DNA of 33,226 nucleotides from Acidimicrobiales bacterium (GTDB taxonomy: Bacteria > Actinomycetota > Acidimicrobiia > Acidimicrobiales > Iamiaceae). Every line of letters starts with the position of its first letter. Position 1 is the first letter of the stretch. Positions 1-10,207 of this stretch are shown here, piece by piece. Location: assembly GCA_030447445.1 (NCBI GenBank), contig JAUJOW010000001.1, positions 611,212 to 644,437 of the forward strand, given 5' to 3'. Both the position numbers and the translations under genes were made by a program. The notes under the pieces were generated by a model that had not been told where the DNA came from, did not search any database, and saw only the letters and a list, made by a program, of their open reading frames with translations.

Positions 1-1
1 C

Positions 2-1081
2 TCATGGGAGGGCCTCGGCCAGGGCGGCGAGGAGCAGGGTCACGTTGCGGGGGCGGGCGGTGTGGCCCATGCACCCGATGCGCCACACCCGCCCGGCGAG
101 CGGCCCGGCCCCGGCGCCGATCTCGATGCCGTGGCGCTCGAGGAGGCGGCGACGCACGGCGGCTTCATCGACGCCGTCCGGCACCACGACGGTGGTCAGG
201 TTCGGGAGGCAGTGACCGGCTTCGGCGAAGAGGGTCAGGCCGAGGTCAGCCAGGCCCTCGTGCAGCAGCCGGCCGCACTCGGCGTGCCGGGCCCACGCCG
301 CCTCCAGGCCCTCGTCGAGGACGTGGCCCAACCCGGCGTGCAACGCCGCGATCATGGCCGTGGGAGCGGTGTGGTGGTAGCGGCGGGCGCTGCCCTCGAC
401 GGCGTAGTCGCCGATCATGCGCAGATCGAGGTACCAGCTCGGGCTGCGCTCCACGAGCCGGGCGCGGGCCCGCTCGCCCACGGTGAGCGGAGCCAGCCCG
501 GGCGGCACACCGAGGCACTTCTGGGTGCCGCTGTAGGCGATGTCGACGCCCCAATCGTCGACCCGCACAGGCATCCCGCCGAGCGAGGTCACGCAGTCGA
601 CGAGGAGCAGGGCGTCGCCCTTGCCTGCCCCGAGGGGCTCGATGTCGTTGGCCACGCCGGTGGAGGTCTCGGCGTGCACGACGGCGATGAGGTCCGGGGC
701 GGCGTGGGCGTCGAGCAGTGCGCCGGGATCGAGAGCCCGGCCCCAGTCCGCCTCGACCCGGACGACCTTCGCGCCGCACCGGTCGGCCACGTCGCACATG
801 CGCTCCCCGAACACACCGTTGACCCCGACCACCACCACCGTTCCCGGCTCGACCAGGTTGACGAACGCCGCCTCCATGCCGGCCGAGCCGGTGCCGCTGA
901 TGGGCAGGGTGAGCTCGTTGGCGGTTTCGAAGACGGTCCGCAGCCGGTCACAGGTCTCGTCAAGGAGGGCGAGGAACGTCGGATCGAGGTGCCCGAGCAG
1001 CGGCCGGGCGAAGGCCTCCGCCACCTCCGGATACGGGTTGCACGGTCCGGGCCCCATGAGGATTCGGTCGCTGCGGGGCAT
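2..1081 (-). CDS. Class V PLP aminotransferase (alanine/serine-glyoxylate type)
   Basis: A 359-residue fold-type I PLP enzyme of the class V family that includes alanine-glyoxylate, serine-glyoxylate and serine-pyruvate aminotransferases. Such enzymes move an amino group from alanine or serine to glyoxylate or pyruvate in the cytoplasm. The N-terminus has the family's LMGPGPCNPYPEV-like opening. SGTGSAGMEAA at about 62-72 is the cofactor phosphate-binding loop. VDCVTSLGG at about 161-169 carries the PLP-contacting Asp, and SGTQKCLG puts the Schiff-base lysine at K188. The end is IGCMGHTARPRNV, typical of the family. Length is normal and the ATG start leaves no room for extra N-terminal homology. 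It lies 110 bp downstream of the ppx-like gene on the same strand, so it may be read through from that operon. Substrate cannot be fixed from sequence; a phosphonate or ureidoglycine transaminase is a less likely alternative. Confidence 0.85.
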   Translation of the reverse strand: MPRSDRILMGPGPCNPYPEVAEAFARPLLGHLDPTFLALLDETCDRLRTVFETANELTLPISGTGSAGMEAAFVNLVEPGTVVVVGVNGVFGERMCDVADRCGAKVVRVEADWGRALDPGALLDAHAAPDLIAVVHAETSTGVANDIEPLGAGKGDALLLVDCVTSLGGMPVRVDDWGVDIAYSGTQKCLGVPPGLAPLTVGERARARLVERSPSWYLDLRMIGDYAVEGSARRYHHTAPTAMIAALHAGLGHVLDEGLEAAWARHAECGRLLHEGLADLGLTLFAEAGHCLPNLTTVVVPDGVDEAAVRRRLLERHGIEIGAGAGPLAGRVWRIGCMGHTARPRNVTLLLAALAEALP

Positions 1082-1191
1082 CGCAGCGCACCTTACCGAG
1101 CGGTTGCAAACGGGCTGGGAGCGGCCCGTGACACGCCAGGATCAAGTCAACAGCGCGGCGTCGAGGCTCTTCCCGGTCGCCGACCGAGCGG

Positions 1192-2142
1192 TCAGCGGCC
1201 GGCCCGTTCGGCCGGGATCAGGCTGAGGGCGAGGCCGTCGAGGATGTCGGCCTCGGACACGAGCACCTCGTCGATGCCGAGGGTGCGGATGATGGCGACG
1301 AGGGCGCAGCAGCCCCCGACGATCACGTCGGCCCGGGCCGCTTCCAGGCCCGGGTTGTGCACCCGGTCGGCCCGGGCCTCGGTGGCGAGGGTGCGGAAGA
1401 CGTCTTCGATGGCGCCACGGCTGAGGGTGAAGTGGTGGATGCGGTCGCGGTCGTAGACCTCGAGCCCGATCTCCACCGCGGCCACCGTGCTGACCGTGCC
1501 GGCCAGACCGACGACCCGGCCCGGGGCGAGCGCCTCGGGGAGGCCTCGCACGACGTCGTCCATCCAGGCCTCGGTGTAGGAGATGGCAGCCACCAGCTCC
1601 TCGGGCTGAGGCGGGTCGTGGGCCAGGTACTTCTCGGTGAGCCGCACGCAGCCCACGTCGATGGACACGGTGGCCTCGCAGGCCTCCGAGCCCATCGAGA
1701 ACTCGGTGGACCCGCCACCGAGGTCGAAGACGAGGAAGGGGCCATCGGCCGGGTCGAGGCCGGCGGTCGCCCCTCGGAAGGACAGACGGCCCTCCTCCTC
1801 GGCGGACAACAGCTCGGGTCGGGCGCCCACCGCCGCCTCGGCGGCGTCCATGAACGCCTCGCAGTCGTCGGCGTCGCGGGCGGCGGAGGTGGCGGTGACC
1901 CGCGTCGCCGTGACGCCGTGCCCGTCCATCACCGTCCGGTACTCCCGCAGCACGTCGAGCGTGCGGTCGACCGCCGCCGGCGCGAACCGTCCCGTGGCGT
2001 CGACGCCCGCTCCCAGGCGGGTGATGCGCATGAGCCGCTCGTGGGCGGTGAGACCGCCAGCGCCGTCGGGCGAGGCCACGAGCAGCCGGATGGAGTTGGT
2101 GCCGCAGTCGATGGCGGCGACGGGACCGGCCGCCTCGTTCAC
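1192..2142 (-). CDS. ppx: Ppx/GppA-family exopolyphosphatase
   Basis: A 316-residue member of the Ppx/GppA family, ASKHA-fold phosphatases that hydrolyse polyphosphate and/or pppGpp. The N-terminus has the phosphate-1 loop AAIDCGTNSIRLLVA (about 7-21). TSAARDADD is the conserved stretch after the first subdomain, LSAEEEGRLSF is the family's 'E-E-A' segment, and VFDLGGGSTEFSMG is the phosphate-2 loop. The single-module length matches actinobacterial Ppx1/Ppx2 (about 310-345 aa) and lacks the C-terminal HD module of E. coli Ppx. An open frame continues upstream to 2280, but the GTG at 2142 overlaps the DUF501 stop as GTGA, and homology begins just after it, so this start is chosen. In M. tuberculosis Rv1025 (DUF501) and Rv1026 (ppx) are adjacent in the same order. 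Polyphosphate versus pppGpp specificity is not decided by sequence. Confidence 0.9.
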   Translation of the reverse strand: MNEAAGPVAAIDCGTNSIRLLVASPDGAGGLTAHERLMRITRLGAGVDATGRFAPAAVDRTLDVLREYRTVMDGHGVTATRVTATSAARDADDCEAFMDAAEAAVGARPELLSAEEEGRLSFRGATAGLDPADGPFLVFDLGGGSTEFSMGSEACEATVSIDVGCVRLTEKYLAHDPPQPEELVAAISYTEAWMDDVVRGLPEALAPGRVVGLAGTVSTVAAVEIGLEVYDRDRIHHFTLSRGAIEDVFRTLATEARADRVHNPGLEAARADVIVGGCCALVAIIRTLGIDEVLVSEADILDGLALSLIPAERAGR

Positions 2143-2657
2143 CGGTGCCGGCCCGCCATGGCGTCGGCTCGGCCGTCGGACCGGCCGCCGGTGGCGACGG
2201 CGGCGAGGCGCTCGGCCACCCAGCGCCCCACCGGGTCGTCCCCGCCGGCCAGGTACCAGGCGTAGTGGGCGTGGAGGCACTTCACGCCCCGCCGGGTGCC
2301 CCCCACTCCGCCGGAGGGTCGGGGGCCGAGGTGGCCGGCCGGAACGGCGGCGTCGCGCTCGGCGGCGTAGCGGCGGTGGGCGTCGGCAGTGGCGGCGAGA
2401 CCGATGGCGGCCTCGGCCGCCGCCACCCCCCCGGCGCTCTCGAGCCGGCTCACCTGGGTGCGCTCCGGATCGCCGACCAACCAGTAGCGGGTGGGCATGG
2501 GCGTGCCGTCGTCGAGCAAGGGGGCGTTGCGGATCACCACCGGGGTGCCGTCGCCGTGGCGGACGACCACCTCGAACCGCCCGGCCGGGGTGCGGCCGAG
2601 CAGGGCGGCGACGGCGGCCACGTCCTCGGGCTCGGGTGGGGGGTCCACGGCGGGCAC
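2139..2657 (-). CDS. DUF501 family protein
   Basis: A 172-residue DUF501 protein, a conserved actinobacterial family without an assigned function that sits next to ftsB and ppx in many genomes. Family signatures are TRYWLVGDPE in the middle and, near the C-terminus, GGVGGTRRGVKCLHAHYA followed by LAGGDDPVGRWV. The Cys-His pair in KCLHAH is invariant in the family as I recall and could bind a metal, but that is an inference. The start is GTG at 2657. Its stop overlaps the ppx start by four bases. Its usual upstream partner ftsB is not adjacent here: a 4.4-kb block (2658-7078) separates them. The role may be tied to envelope or cell division, but only by gene association. Confidence 0.88.
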   Translation of the reverse strand: MPAVDPPPEPEDVAAVAALLGRTPAGRFEVVVRHGDGTPVVIRNAPLLDDGTPMPTRYWLVGDPERTQVSRLESAGGVAAAEAAIGLAATADAHRRYAAERDAAVPAGHLGPRPSGGVGGTRRGVKCLHAHYAWYLAGGDDPVGRWVAERLAAVATGGRSDGRADAMAGRHR

Positions 2658-2737
2658 GGTACCGGTTGGAGTGGACCGGGCCCGGCCTGCTCGGCCAGCG
2701 CCGCTGCCTCCCCGAGCCTGGTGGCCGGGCGCCGGGC

Positions 2738-3342
2738 TCAGGGGACGCGGCGACGGGTGCGGACCTCGACGCTTCCGAAGGCGCCGTAGGCGGTGACCCG
2801 GACGACCGGGGGGCCGGCGGCCTCGTCGCTCACCCGACAGGATCGGCTCCCGAAGACGATCAGCCCGTCGACCTCGGCCGCCGCCCCCTCCGGCACCAGC
2901 ACCTCGACGCTGCCGAACACGGGGAACACCCGGAGCTCGACCTCGGCGCCGGCGTCGACGTGGGTGAGGTCGAGCGTGGCGCCGGCGAACACGGTGACCA
3001 CCCGGTGGGCCGAGCCGGCCGCCACCGACCCCTGACGTGAGCCCCGCCGAACAGGCCCACCACCCAGCGACGCTCCGGCCGGGCCGCCGTGGAACCGGCC
3101 GGCACCACCGCCGCCGTCGACGGCGACGGCAGGTCGGCGGTGAGCCGCTCGAGATCGGTAGCGGTCAGGGCGGCGAAGGCGGCCGTCGTGCGGTCACCGA
3201 ACTCGTCCATCGTCAGCCGACCCTCGCCGCAGGCCTCCCGCAACCGCTCGACCACGGCATGGCGATCCTCGTCGGAGATGCGCAGCCCCGGGGGACCAGG
3301 GGCACGGGGGGCCGGCGCGGGGTCCGGGTCGGTCACCTCCAC
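2738..3342 (-). CDS. DUF1707 / LiaF-like C-terminal domain protein, frameshifted
   Basis: One gene split over two frames. The first part (GTG at 3342) has a DUF1707 domain: LRISDEDRHAVVERLREACG, then GRLTMDEFGDRTTAAFAA and DLERLTADLP, the short helical module at the N-terminus of many actinobacterial envelope-associated proteins. After WVVGLFGGAH the frame is lost. The second frame, ending at 2738, continues with VAAGSAHRVVTVFAGATLDL and ends in beta-strand repeats (FPVFGSVEVLVPEG, TAYGAFGSVEVRT) like those of the LiaF/VraT-type C-terminal domain. The join is at the CCCC run 3029-3032 (G run in the coding strand); one extra G gives a continuous 201-residue protein. With four similar breaks nearby, a sequencing error is the best explanation, but a real pseudogene cannot be excluded. 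The family is linked to cell-envelope stress sensing; the precise function is unknown. It is divergent from the SDR gene. Confidence 0.8.
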
Positions 3343-3430
3343 AGTCTCGCCGGTCGGGGAGCGCGCCCGCCGTCCCCGTGTGGTCCGCTCCCTGCCCCAG
3401 AACCGGTTGGGGGCCTGCTACCACTGGGGG

Positions 3431-4177
3431 ATGGAGCTGGGGCTGCGGGGGCGGACGGCGGCGGTGGCGGCGGCCTCGGCCGGGCTCGGGTTCGCCTCGG
3501 CAGCGGCGTTGGCCGCCGAGGGCGTGCGGGTGGCGGTGTGCAGCCGCGACCGGGGCCGGGTCGACGATGCCGTCGCCCGCATCGACGGTGAAGCGGTGGG
3601 CGTGGTCGCCGATGTCAGCGCCCCCGCGGGCGCCACCAGCTTCGTCGCCCAGACCGTCGAGGCCCTCGGCGGCGTCGACATCCTCGTCACCAACGCCGGC
3701 GGACCGCCCGCCGGCACCTTCACGTCGACCGAGCTCGACGCCTACCACACCGCGCTGAACCTGAACCTCGTGTCCGTGGTGGCCATGTGCCAGGCGGCGG
3801 TGCCGGCCATGCGGGCGCAGCGGTGGGGGCGCGTGGTGGCCATCACGTCGGTGTCGGTGCGCCAACCCATCCCGGGCCTGATCCTGTCCAACACCGCCCG
3901 CGCCGGCGCCACCGGGTTCCTCAAGAGCCTGGCCCTCGAAGTGGCCGGCGACGGGGTCACGGTCAACTCGGTGCAGCCCGGCCTGCACGCCACCGACCGG
4001 CTCCGGTCGCTCCACGGCGGCGACGTCGACCAGGCCGCCGCCGGCATCCCCGCCCGCACCGTGGGCAACCCGGCCGACTTCGGGGCCGTCGTGGCCTTCC
4101 TGTGCTCCGAGCCGGCTCGCTTCATCACCGGTGCCGCCCTCCCCGTCGACGGTGGCAGCTTCAGCGGCCTGCAGTAG
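3431..4177 (+). CDS. SDR-family oxidoreductase with degenerate active site
   Basis: A 248-residue Rossmann-fold protein of the short-chain dehydrogenase/reductase superfamily. It resembles the beta-ketoacyl-ACP-reductase-like subgroup that departs from the usual motifs. The cofactor loop reads AAASAGLGFA (13-22) instead of TGxxxGIG. VTNAGGPPAG (87-96) is the normal NAG motif, and the catalytic serine region is ITSVSVRQPIPGL (138-150). Where Tyr-x3-Lys should follow, the sequence is LSNTARAGATGFLKSLALE, so the Tyr and its Lys are absent. The C-terminus (PARFITGAALPVDGGSFSGLQ; last residue Q248) is a classic SDR end with the VDGG motif. The ATG at 3431 starts eight codons before the first beta strand; the frame upstream lacks homology. 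It is convergent with the ABC exporter and divergent from the DUF1707 gene. The substrate is unknown; it may still be catalytic with altered chemistry. Confidence 0.87.
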   Translation: MELGLRGRTAAVAAASAGLGFASAAALAAEGVRVAVCSRDRGRVDDAVARIDGEAVGVVADVSAPAGATSFVAQTVEALGGVDILVTNAGGPPAGTFTSTELDAYHTALNLNLVSVVAMCQAAVPAMRAQRWGRVVAITSVSVRQPIPGLILSNTARAGATGFLKSLALEVAGDGVTVNSVQPGLHATDRLRSLHGGDVDQAAAGIPARTVGNPADFGAVVAFLCSEPARFITGAALPVDGGSFSGLQ

Positions 4178-4180
4178 ACG

Positions 4181-4210
4181 GGTGACCCGGTCCGGCCTGG
4201 CCGGTCCGGC
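4181..4210. terminator. GC-rich palindromic spacer between convergent genes (possible terminator)
   Basis: The 36 bp between the SDR gene (+) and the ABC permease (-) is made of repeated CCGG/GGCC units. CCGGCC-T-GGCCGG lies at 4192-4204 and a second GGTCCGGCC unit precedes and follows it. The position fits a bidirectional terminator, but there is no T tract, so this is only a possibility. Confidence 0.3.
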
Positions 4211-4213
4211 CGG

Positions 4214-5032
4214 TCAGGGGACCATCTTGGTGAGGCCCCGCCGGGCGAACCAGAACGACAGCGCGATGAACACGGCGAGGGCGAGGAGGCCACCCCAGCA
4301 GTCGCCCCAGGTCACCTCGCCGATCCAGCCGGCCCGGCCGAGGCGGAACACGTTGGTCATCGGGTTGAAGCGGGCGACGGTGTGCAGCCACCCCGTCATG
4401 AGGCCGAGGGGAACCTGCGCGGTGGCCAGGAAGTTCGTGAGGAACACCCCTATCTGCATCACCGGCGCCGCCCGCTGGCTCTTGAACCGGTAGGCCAGGC
4501 CGAGGCACCAGAAGGTGTGGACGAGGGCCGTGCCGAGGCCGGCGACGAAGACGGTGGCGAGGGCCAGTGGGCCGCCGGGCGTGGCAGCACCGCCGATCAG
4601 CGCGACGACGATGACGATGGTGAACGGCACGATCGACCGCAGCGCCGTGGCCAGAGCCGGCCCGGCGAGGAGCGACACGGCGGGCGTGGGGGCGAGCAGC
4701 AGCCGGTCATAGAAACCGGACTCGATCTCCCGGCTGGCGGCGAACCCGGCCCCCACGCCCACGAAGGCGCAGCCCTGGATGACCGCCAGCGGGGCGTACC
4801 AGGACATGGCGTTGTCGAACGCCACCCGGGACAGCCCGTCGAACGACCCGCTGAAGGCGATCACGAGGAACAGCGGGAACACCACCGACGGGATGAACGC
4901 CGACGGCAGGCGGGTGATGAGCACGATGCTGCGGCGGGCCAGCTGGGCGGCCACCGGCCAGACGCGGGCGTCACCGGTGAGGTCGCCGTGGTCCTGGCGC
5001 CCGACGTCGGCGACGGCAGCAGCGTCGGTCAT
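4214..5032 (-). CDS. ABC-2 type transporter permease (DrrB-like), second subunit
   Basis: A 272-residue integral membrane protein of the ABC-2 permease family. After a hydrophilic N-terminus there are about six hydrophobic segments: around 45-60 (FIPSVVFPLFLVIAF), the SWYAPLAVIQGCAFVGVGAG region, SIVPFTIVIVVALIGG, the LATVFVAGLGTALVHTF region, VMQIGVFLTNFLATAQVPLG, and a last one near the C-terminus (LLALAVFIALSFWF). The stretch EIESGFYDRLLLAP between segments 2 and 3 is the cytoplasmic coupling helix typical of DrrB-like permeases. The ATG at 5032 overlaps the stop of the upstream permease as ATGA, which fixes the start against a longer upstream frame. With the next two genes it forms a complete exporter: one ATPase and two different permeases. 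Likely exports a hydrophobic compound, drug or lipid; the substrate is not readable. Confidence 0.88.
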   Translation of the reverse strand: MTDAAAVADVGRQDHGDLTGDARVWPVAAQLARRSIVLITRLPSAFIPSVVFPLFLVIAFSGSFDGLSRVAFDNAMSWYAPLAVIQGCAFVGVGAGFAASREIESGFYDRLLLAPTPAVSLLAGPALATALRSIVPFTIVIVVALIGGAATPGGPLALATVFVAGLGTALVHTFWCLGLAYRFKSQRAAPVMQIGVFLTNFLATAQVPLGLMTGWLHTVARFNPMTNVFRLGRAGWIGEVTWGDCWGGLLALAVFIALSFWFARRGLTKMVP

Positions 5033-5904
5033 CGCTGTGCCAGCCGGGCTCGGAGGGACACGAGGCACAGGACGATGGCCAGGGTGGCGAGCCCACCCGG
5101 CACCAGGACGGCCTTGGCGGCCTCGGCGAGGTCGAAGCCCACGAGCACCTGGTGGCGCATCCCGTTGATCATCGTGGACAACGGGTTGTGGGTGGCCACC
5201 GTCCGGTACCAGCCCGTCATGAGCGCCGTGGGGAAGAAGGCCGAGCTGATGAACAAGGTGATGAAGATGAGCGGGAACACGCCCTGCACGGCTTCCACCG
5301 AACCGGTGCGGATGGCCATGGCGCAGGCCAGGCCTCCGATCGTGAGCGCGAGGAGCATGGCGGCCAGCGGCAGCACCACCGCGCCGGCCAGGCCGCCCTG
5401 GACGCGAGCGCCGAAGGCGAGGAACACGGCCATGAAGACGAGGGCCTGGACGCCACCGAGCACGGCGCTGCCGGCCAAGCGCCCGACGAGGATGGACGCC
5501 CGCCGCACCGGGGTGGTCACCAACCGGTCGAAGAACCCGCTCTCGATGTCCTGGGCCAGCTCGGAGCCGCCCGACAGACCGCCGAACAGCACGCCCTGGG
5601 TGAGGGTGGCCACGAACAGGAAGTCGAGGTAGACGTCCCGGGGGCCGAAGGGGTGGAAGGTGCCGCCCGACTGGTCGGCGATCTGCCCGGGGACCCGGCC
5701 GAGCGCCGCCGTGTTGAGAGCGGCGAACATCAGCGGAAAGGCGATCGACGGGATCCACACCTGCGGCTGACGCCAGATGTTGCGGACGGAGCGGCCGGAC
5801 AGGGCACCGACCTGGGCCATGGCCGAACGCAGGCCCCGCGTCGCCCGCTGCGCCCGGGCGTCGGCACCAGCAACCCCGGTGGCGTCGGCGGCGACAGCGG
5901 CCAT
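5029..5904 (-). CDS. ABC-2 type transporter permease (DrrB-like), first subunit
   Basis: A 291-residue ABC-2 membrane permease paralogous to the following gene. After an Ala-rich cytoplasmic N-terminus, NIWRQPQVWIPSIAFPLMFAA begins the first membrane helix. The coupling-helix motif DIESGFFDRLVTTPVRR matches EIESGFYDRLLLAP in its partner. Further hydrophobic segments follow (SAVLGGVQALVFMAVFLAF, VVLPLAAMLLALTIGGLACA, GVFPLIFITLFISSAFFP, and one at the C-terminal end). The motif FPTALMTGWYRTVATHNPL is the conserved DrrB C-terminal loop before the last helix. The ATG at 5904 shares its A with the TGA of the ATPase gene (TGATG), indicating coupled translation. It probably forms a heterodimer with the 4214-5032 product. 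Confidence 0.88.
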   Translation of the reverse strand: MAAVAADATGVAGADARAQRATRGLRSAMAQVGALSGRSVRNIWRQPQVWIPSIAFPLMFAALNTAALGRVPGQIADQSGGTFHPFGPRDVYLDFLFVATLTQGVLFGGLSGGSELAQDIESGFFDRLVTTPVRRASILVGRLAGSAVLGGVQALVFMAVFLAFGARVQGGLAGAVVLPLAAMLLALTIGGLACAMAIRTGSVEAVQGVFPLIFITLFISSAFFPTALMTGWYRTVATHNPLSTMINGMRHQVLVGFDLAEAAKAVLVPGGLATLAIVLCLVSLRARLAQR

Positions 5905-7022
5905 CAACGCCGCCCGCGACGGCGACCGGCCGACACGGCGGCGGCACTTCCCCCGACGCCCGCGCCGGGACCGGCTCCGTCGCCGCCAGGACCGGCGCCG
6001 GCCCCGCTCCCCCGCCCATCGGAGCCGTCGCTGCCCATGGTCCCGGGGCCGGCCTCGTCGGGGCCGGTGTCCTCGGCGGCACCCTCGAGGCGCCGGCCGG
6101 TGGCGTCGGCGAAGACGTCGTCGAGGGTGGGGTTGTGGAGCTCCATGCCGGCCACGGTCACGCCCACCTCGTCGAGCGCCCGCACCACCTCGGCCATGCG
6201 AGCGGCGCCCCCCGAGAGGCCCACGGCCACGAACCCGGCCTCGCAGGGGCGAGCCTCGCCGAAAGGCGCCAAGGCCGCCTCGGCCTGCGCGGCAACGCCA
6301 TCGCCGTCGGCCAGCTCGATCCGGAGGGTGGGCGAACCCACCTCGGCCTTGAGGTCGCCCGAACGGCCCTCCCGCACGATGCGGCCGCCGTCGATGATGG
6401 CGATGCGCTCGGCCAGCTGGTCGGCTTCCTCCAGGTACTGGGTGGTGAGCAGCACGGTGGTGCCCAGCTCGCTGTTGAGGTAGCGAACCTCCTCCCAAAG
6501 GTTGAGCCGGCTCGACGGGTCCAGCCCGGTGGTGGGCTCGTCGAGGAACAGCACCCGGGGCTCGTGCAGAAGGGCGAGCGCGAGGTCGAGGCGGCGGCGC
6601 ATGCCTCCTGAGTAGGCGCCCACCCGCTTGTCACCGGCGGCGGTGAGACCGACCCGCTCCAACAGCTCAGCCCCCCGCCGGGCCGCCGCCGATCGGGGGA
6701 TGCCCTGCAGGGCGGCCTGCAACCGGAGCAGCTCGTTGCCGGTCATCAACGGATCGATGGCGGCGTCTTGCAGGGCCACGCCGATGGCCCGACGCACCTT
6801 CGACGCCTCCCGGACCACGTCGTAGCCGGCCACCCTGGCCGTGCCCTCGGTGGGGGTCAGGAGCGTCGTCAACATACGCACGGTGGTGGACTTGCCGGCC
6901 CCGTTGGGACCGAGGAAGCCGAACACCTCGCCGGATCGCACCGCCAGATCGACGCGGTCGACGGCCACGAAATCACCGAAGCGGCGAACCAGACCCGAAG
7001 CCTCGATCGGAAGGTCGCCCAT
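5904..7022 (-). CDS. ABC transporter ATP-binding protein, DrrA family
   Basis: A 372-residue ATPase that powers the two ABC-2 permeases downstream. It has Walker A GPNGAGKS (38-45), Q-loop glutamine at about 85, the signature YSGGMRRR (137-144), Walker B VLFLDEP (157-163), and the H-loop replaced by TTQYLEEADQLAERI, where DrrA proteins carry Gln instead of His. Residues about 225-305 form the DrrA C-terminal regulatory domain (ending LHNPTLDDVFADATGR), found in the daunorubicin-resistance group. Beyond about 310 there is a 60-residue low-complexity Gly/Ala/Pro/Asp tail ending in a basic RRRGRR, longer than usual and probably disordered. The stop overlaps the first permease start by one base. 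It is the first gene of the insert that separates ftsB from DUF501. Substrate unknown. Confidence 0.93.
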   Translation of the reverse strand: MGDLPIEASGLVRRFGDFVAVDRVDLAVRSGEVFGFLGPNGAGKSTTVRMLTTLLTPTEGTARVAGYDVVREASKVRRAIGVALQDAAIDPLMTGNELLRLQAALQGIPRSAAARRGAELLERVGLTAAGDKRVGAYSGGMRRRLDLALALLHEPRVLFLDEPTTGLDPSSRLNLWEEVRYLNSELGTTVLLTTQYLEEADQLAERIAIIDGGRIVREGRSGDLKAEVGSPTLRIELADGDGVAAQAEAALAPFGEARPCEAGFVAVGLSGGAARMAEVVRALDEVGVTVAGMELHNPTLDDVFADATGRRLEGAAEDTGPDEAGPGTMGSDGSDGRGSGAGAGPGGDGAGPGAGVGGSAAAVSAGRRRGRR

Positions 7023-7078
7023 CGCCGGAGGTTAGCCACGGCCCCGAGGAACCAGAATCGGGCAACCCCGACCGCGGC

Positions 7079-10185
<3,107 letters not shown>

Positions 10186-10207
10186 AGGCCGAGCTCCCAG
10201 CCGCTGC

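Noticed and set aside
3089..3430. An N-terminal extension of the SDR protein by about 114 residues
   Set aside because: It overlaps the DUF1707 coding sequence on the other strand, is Ser/Arg-rich, and SDR homology begins at the ATG 3431.
4192..4204. Strong intrinsic terminator between the SDR and ABC genes
   Set aside because: The palindrome has a one-base centre and no T tract; it is kept only as a weak candidate.
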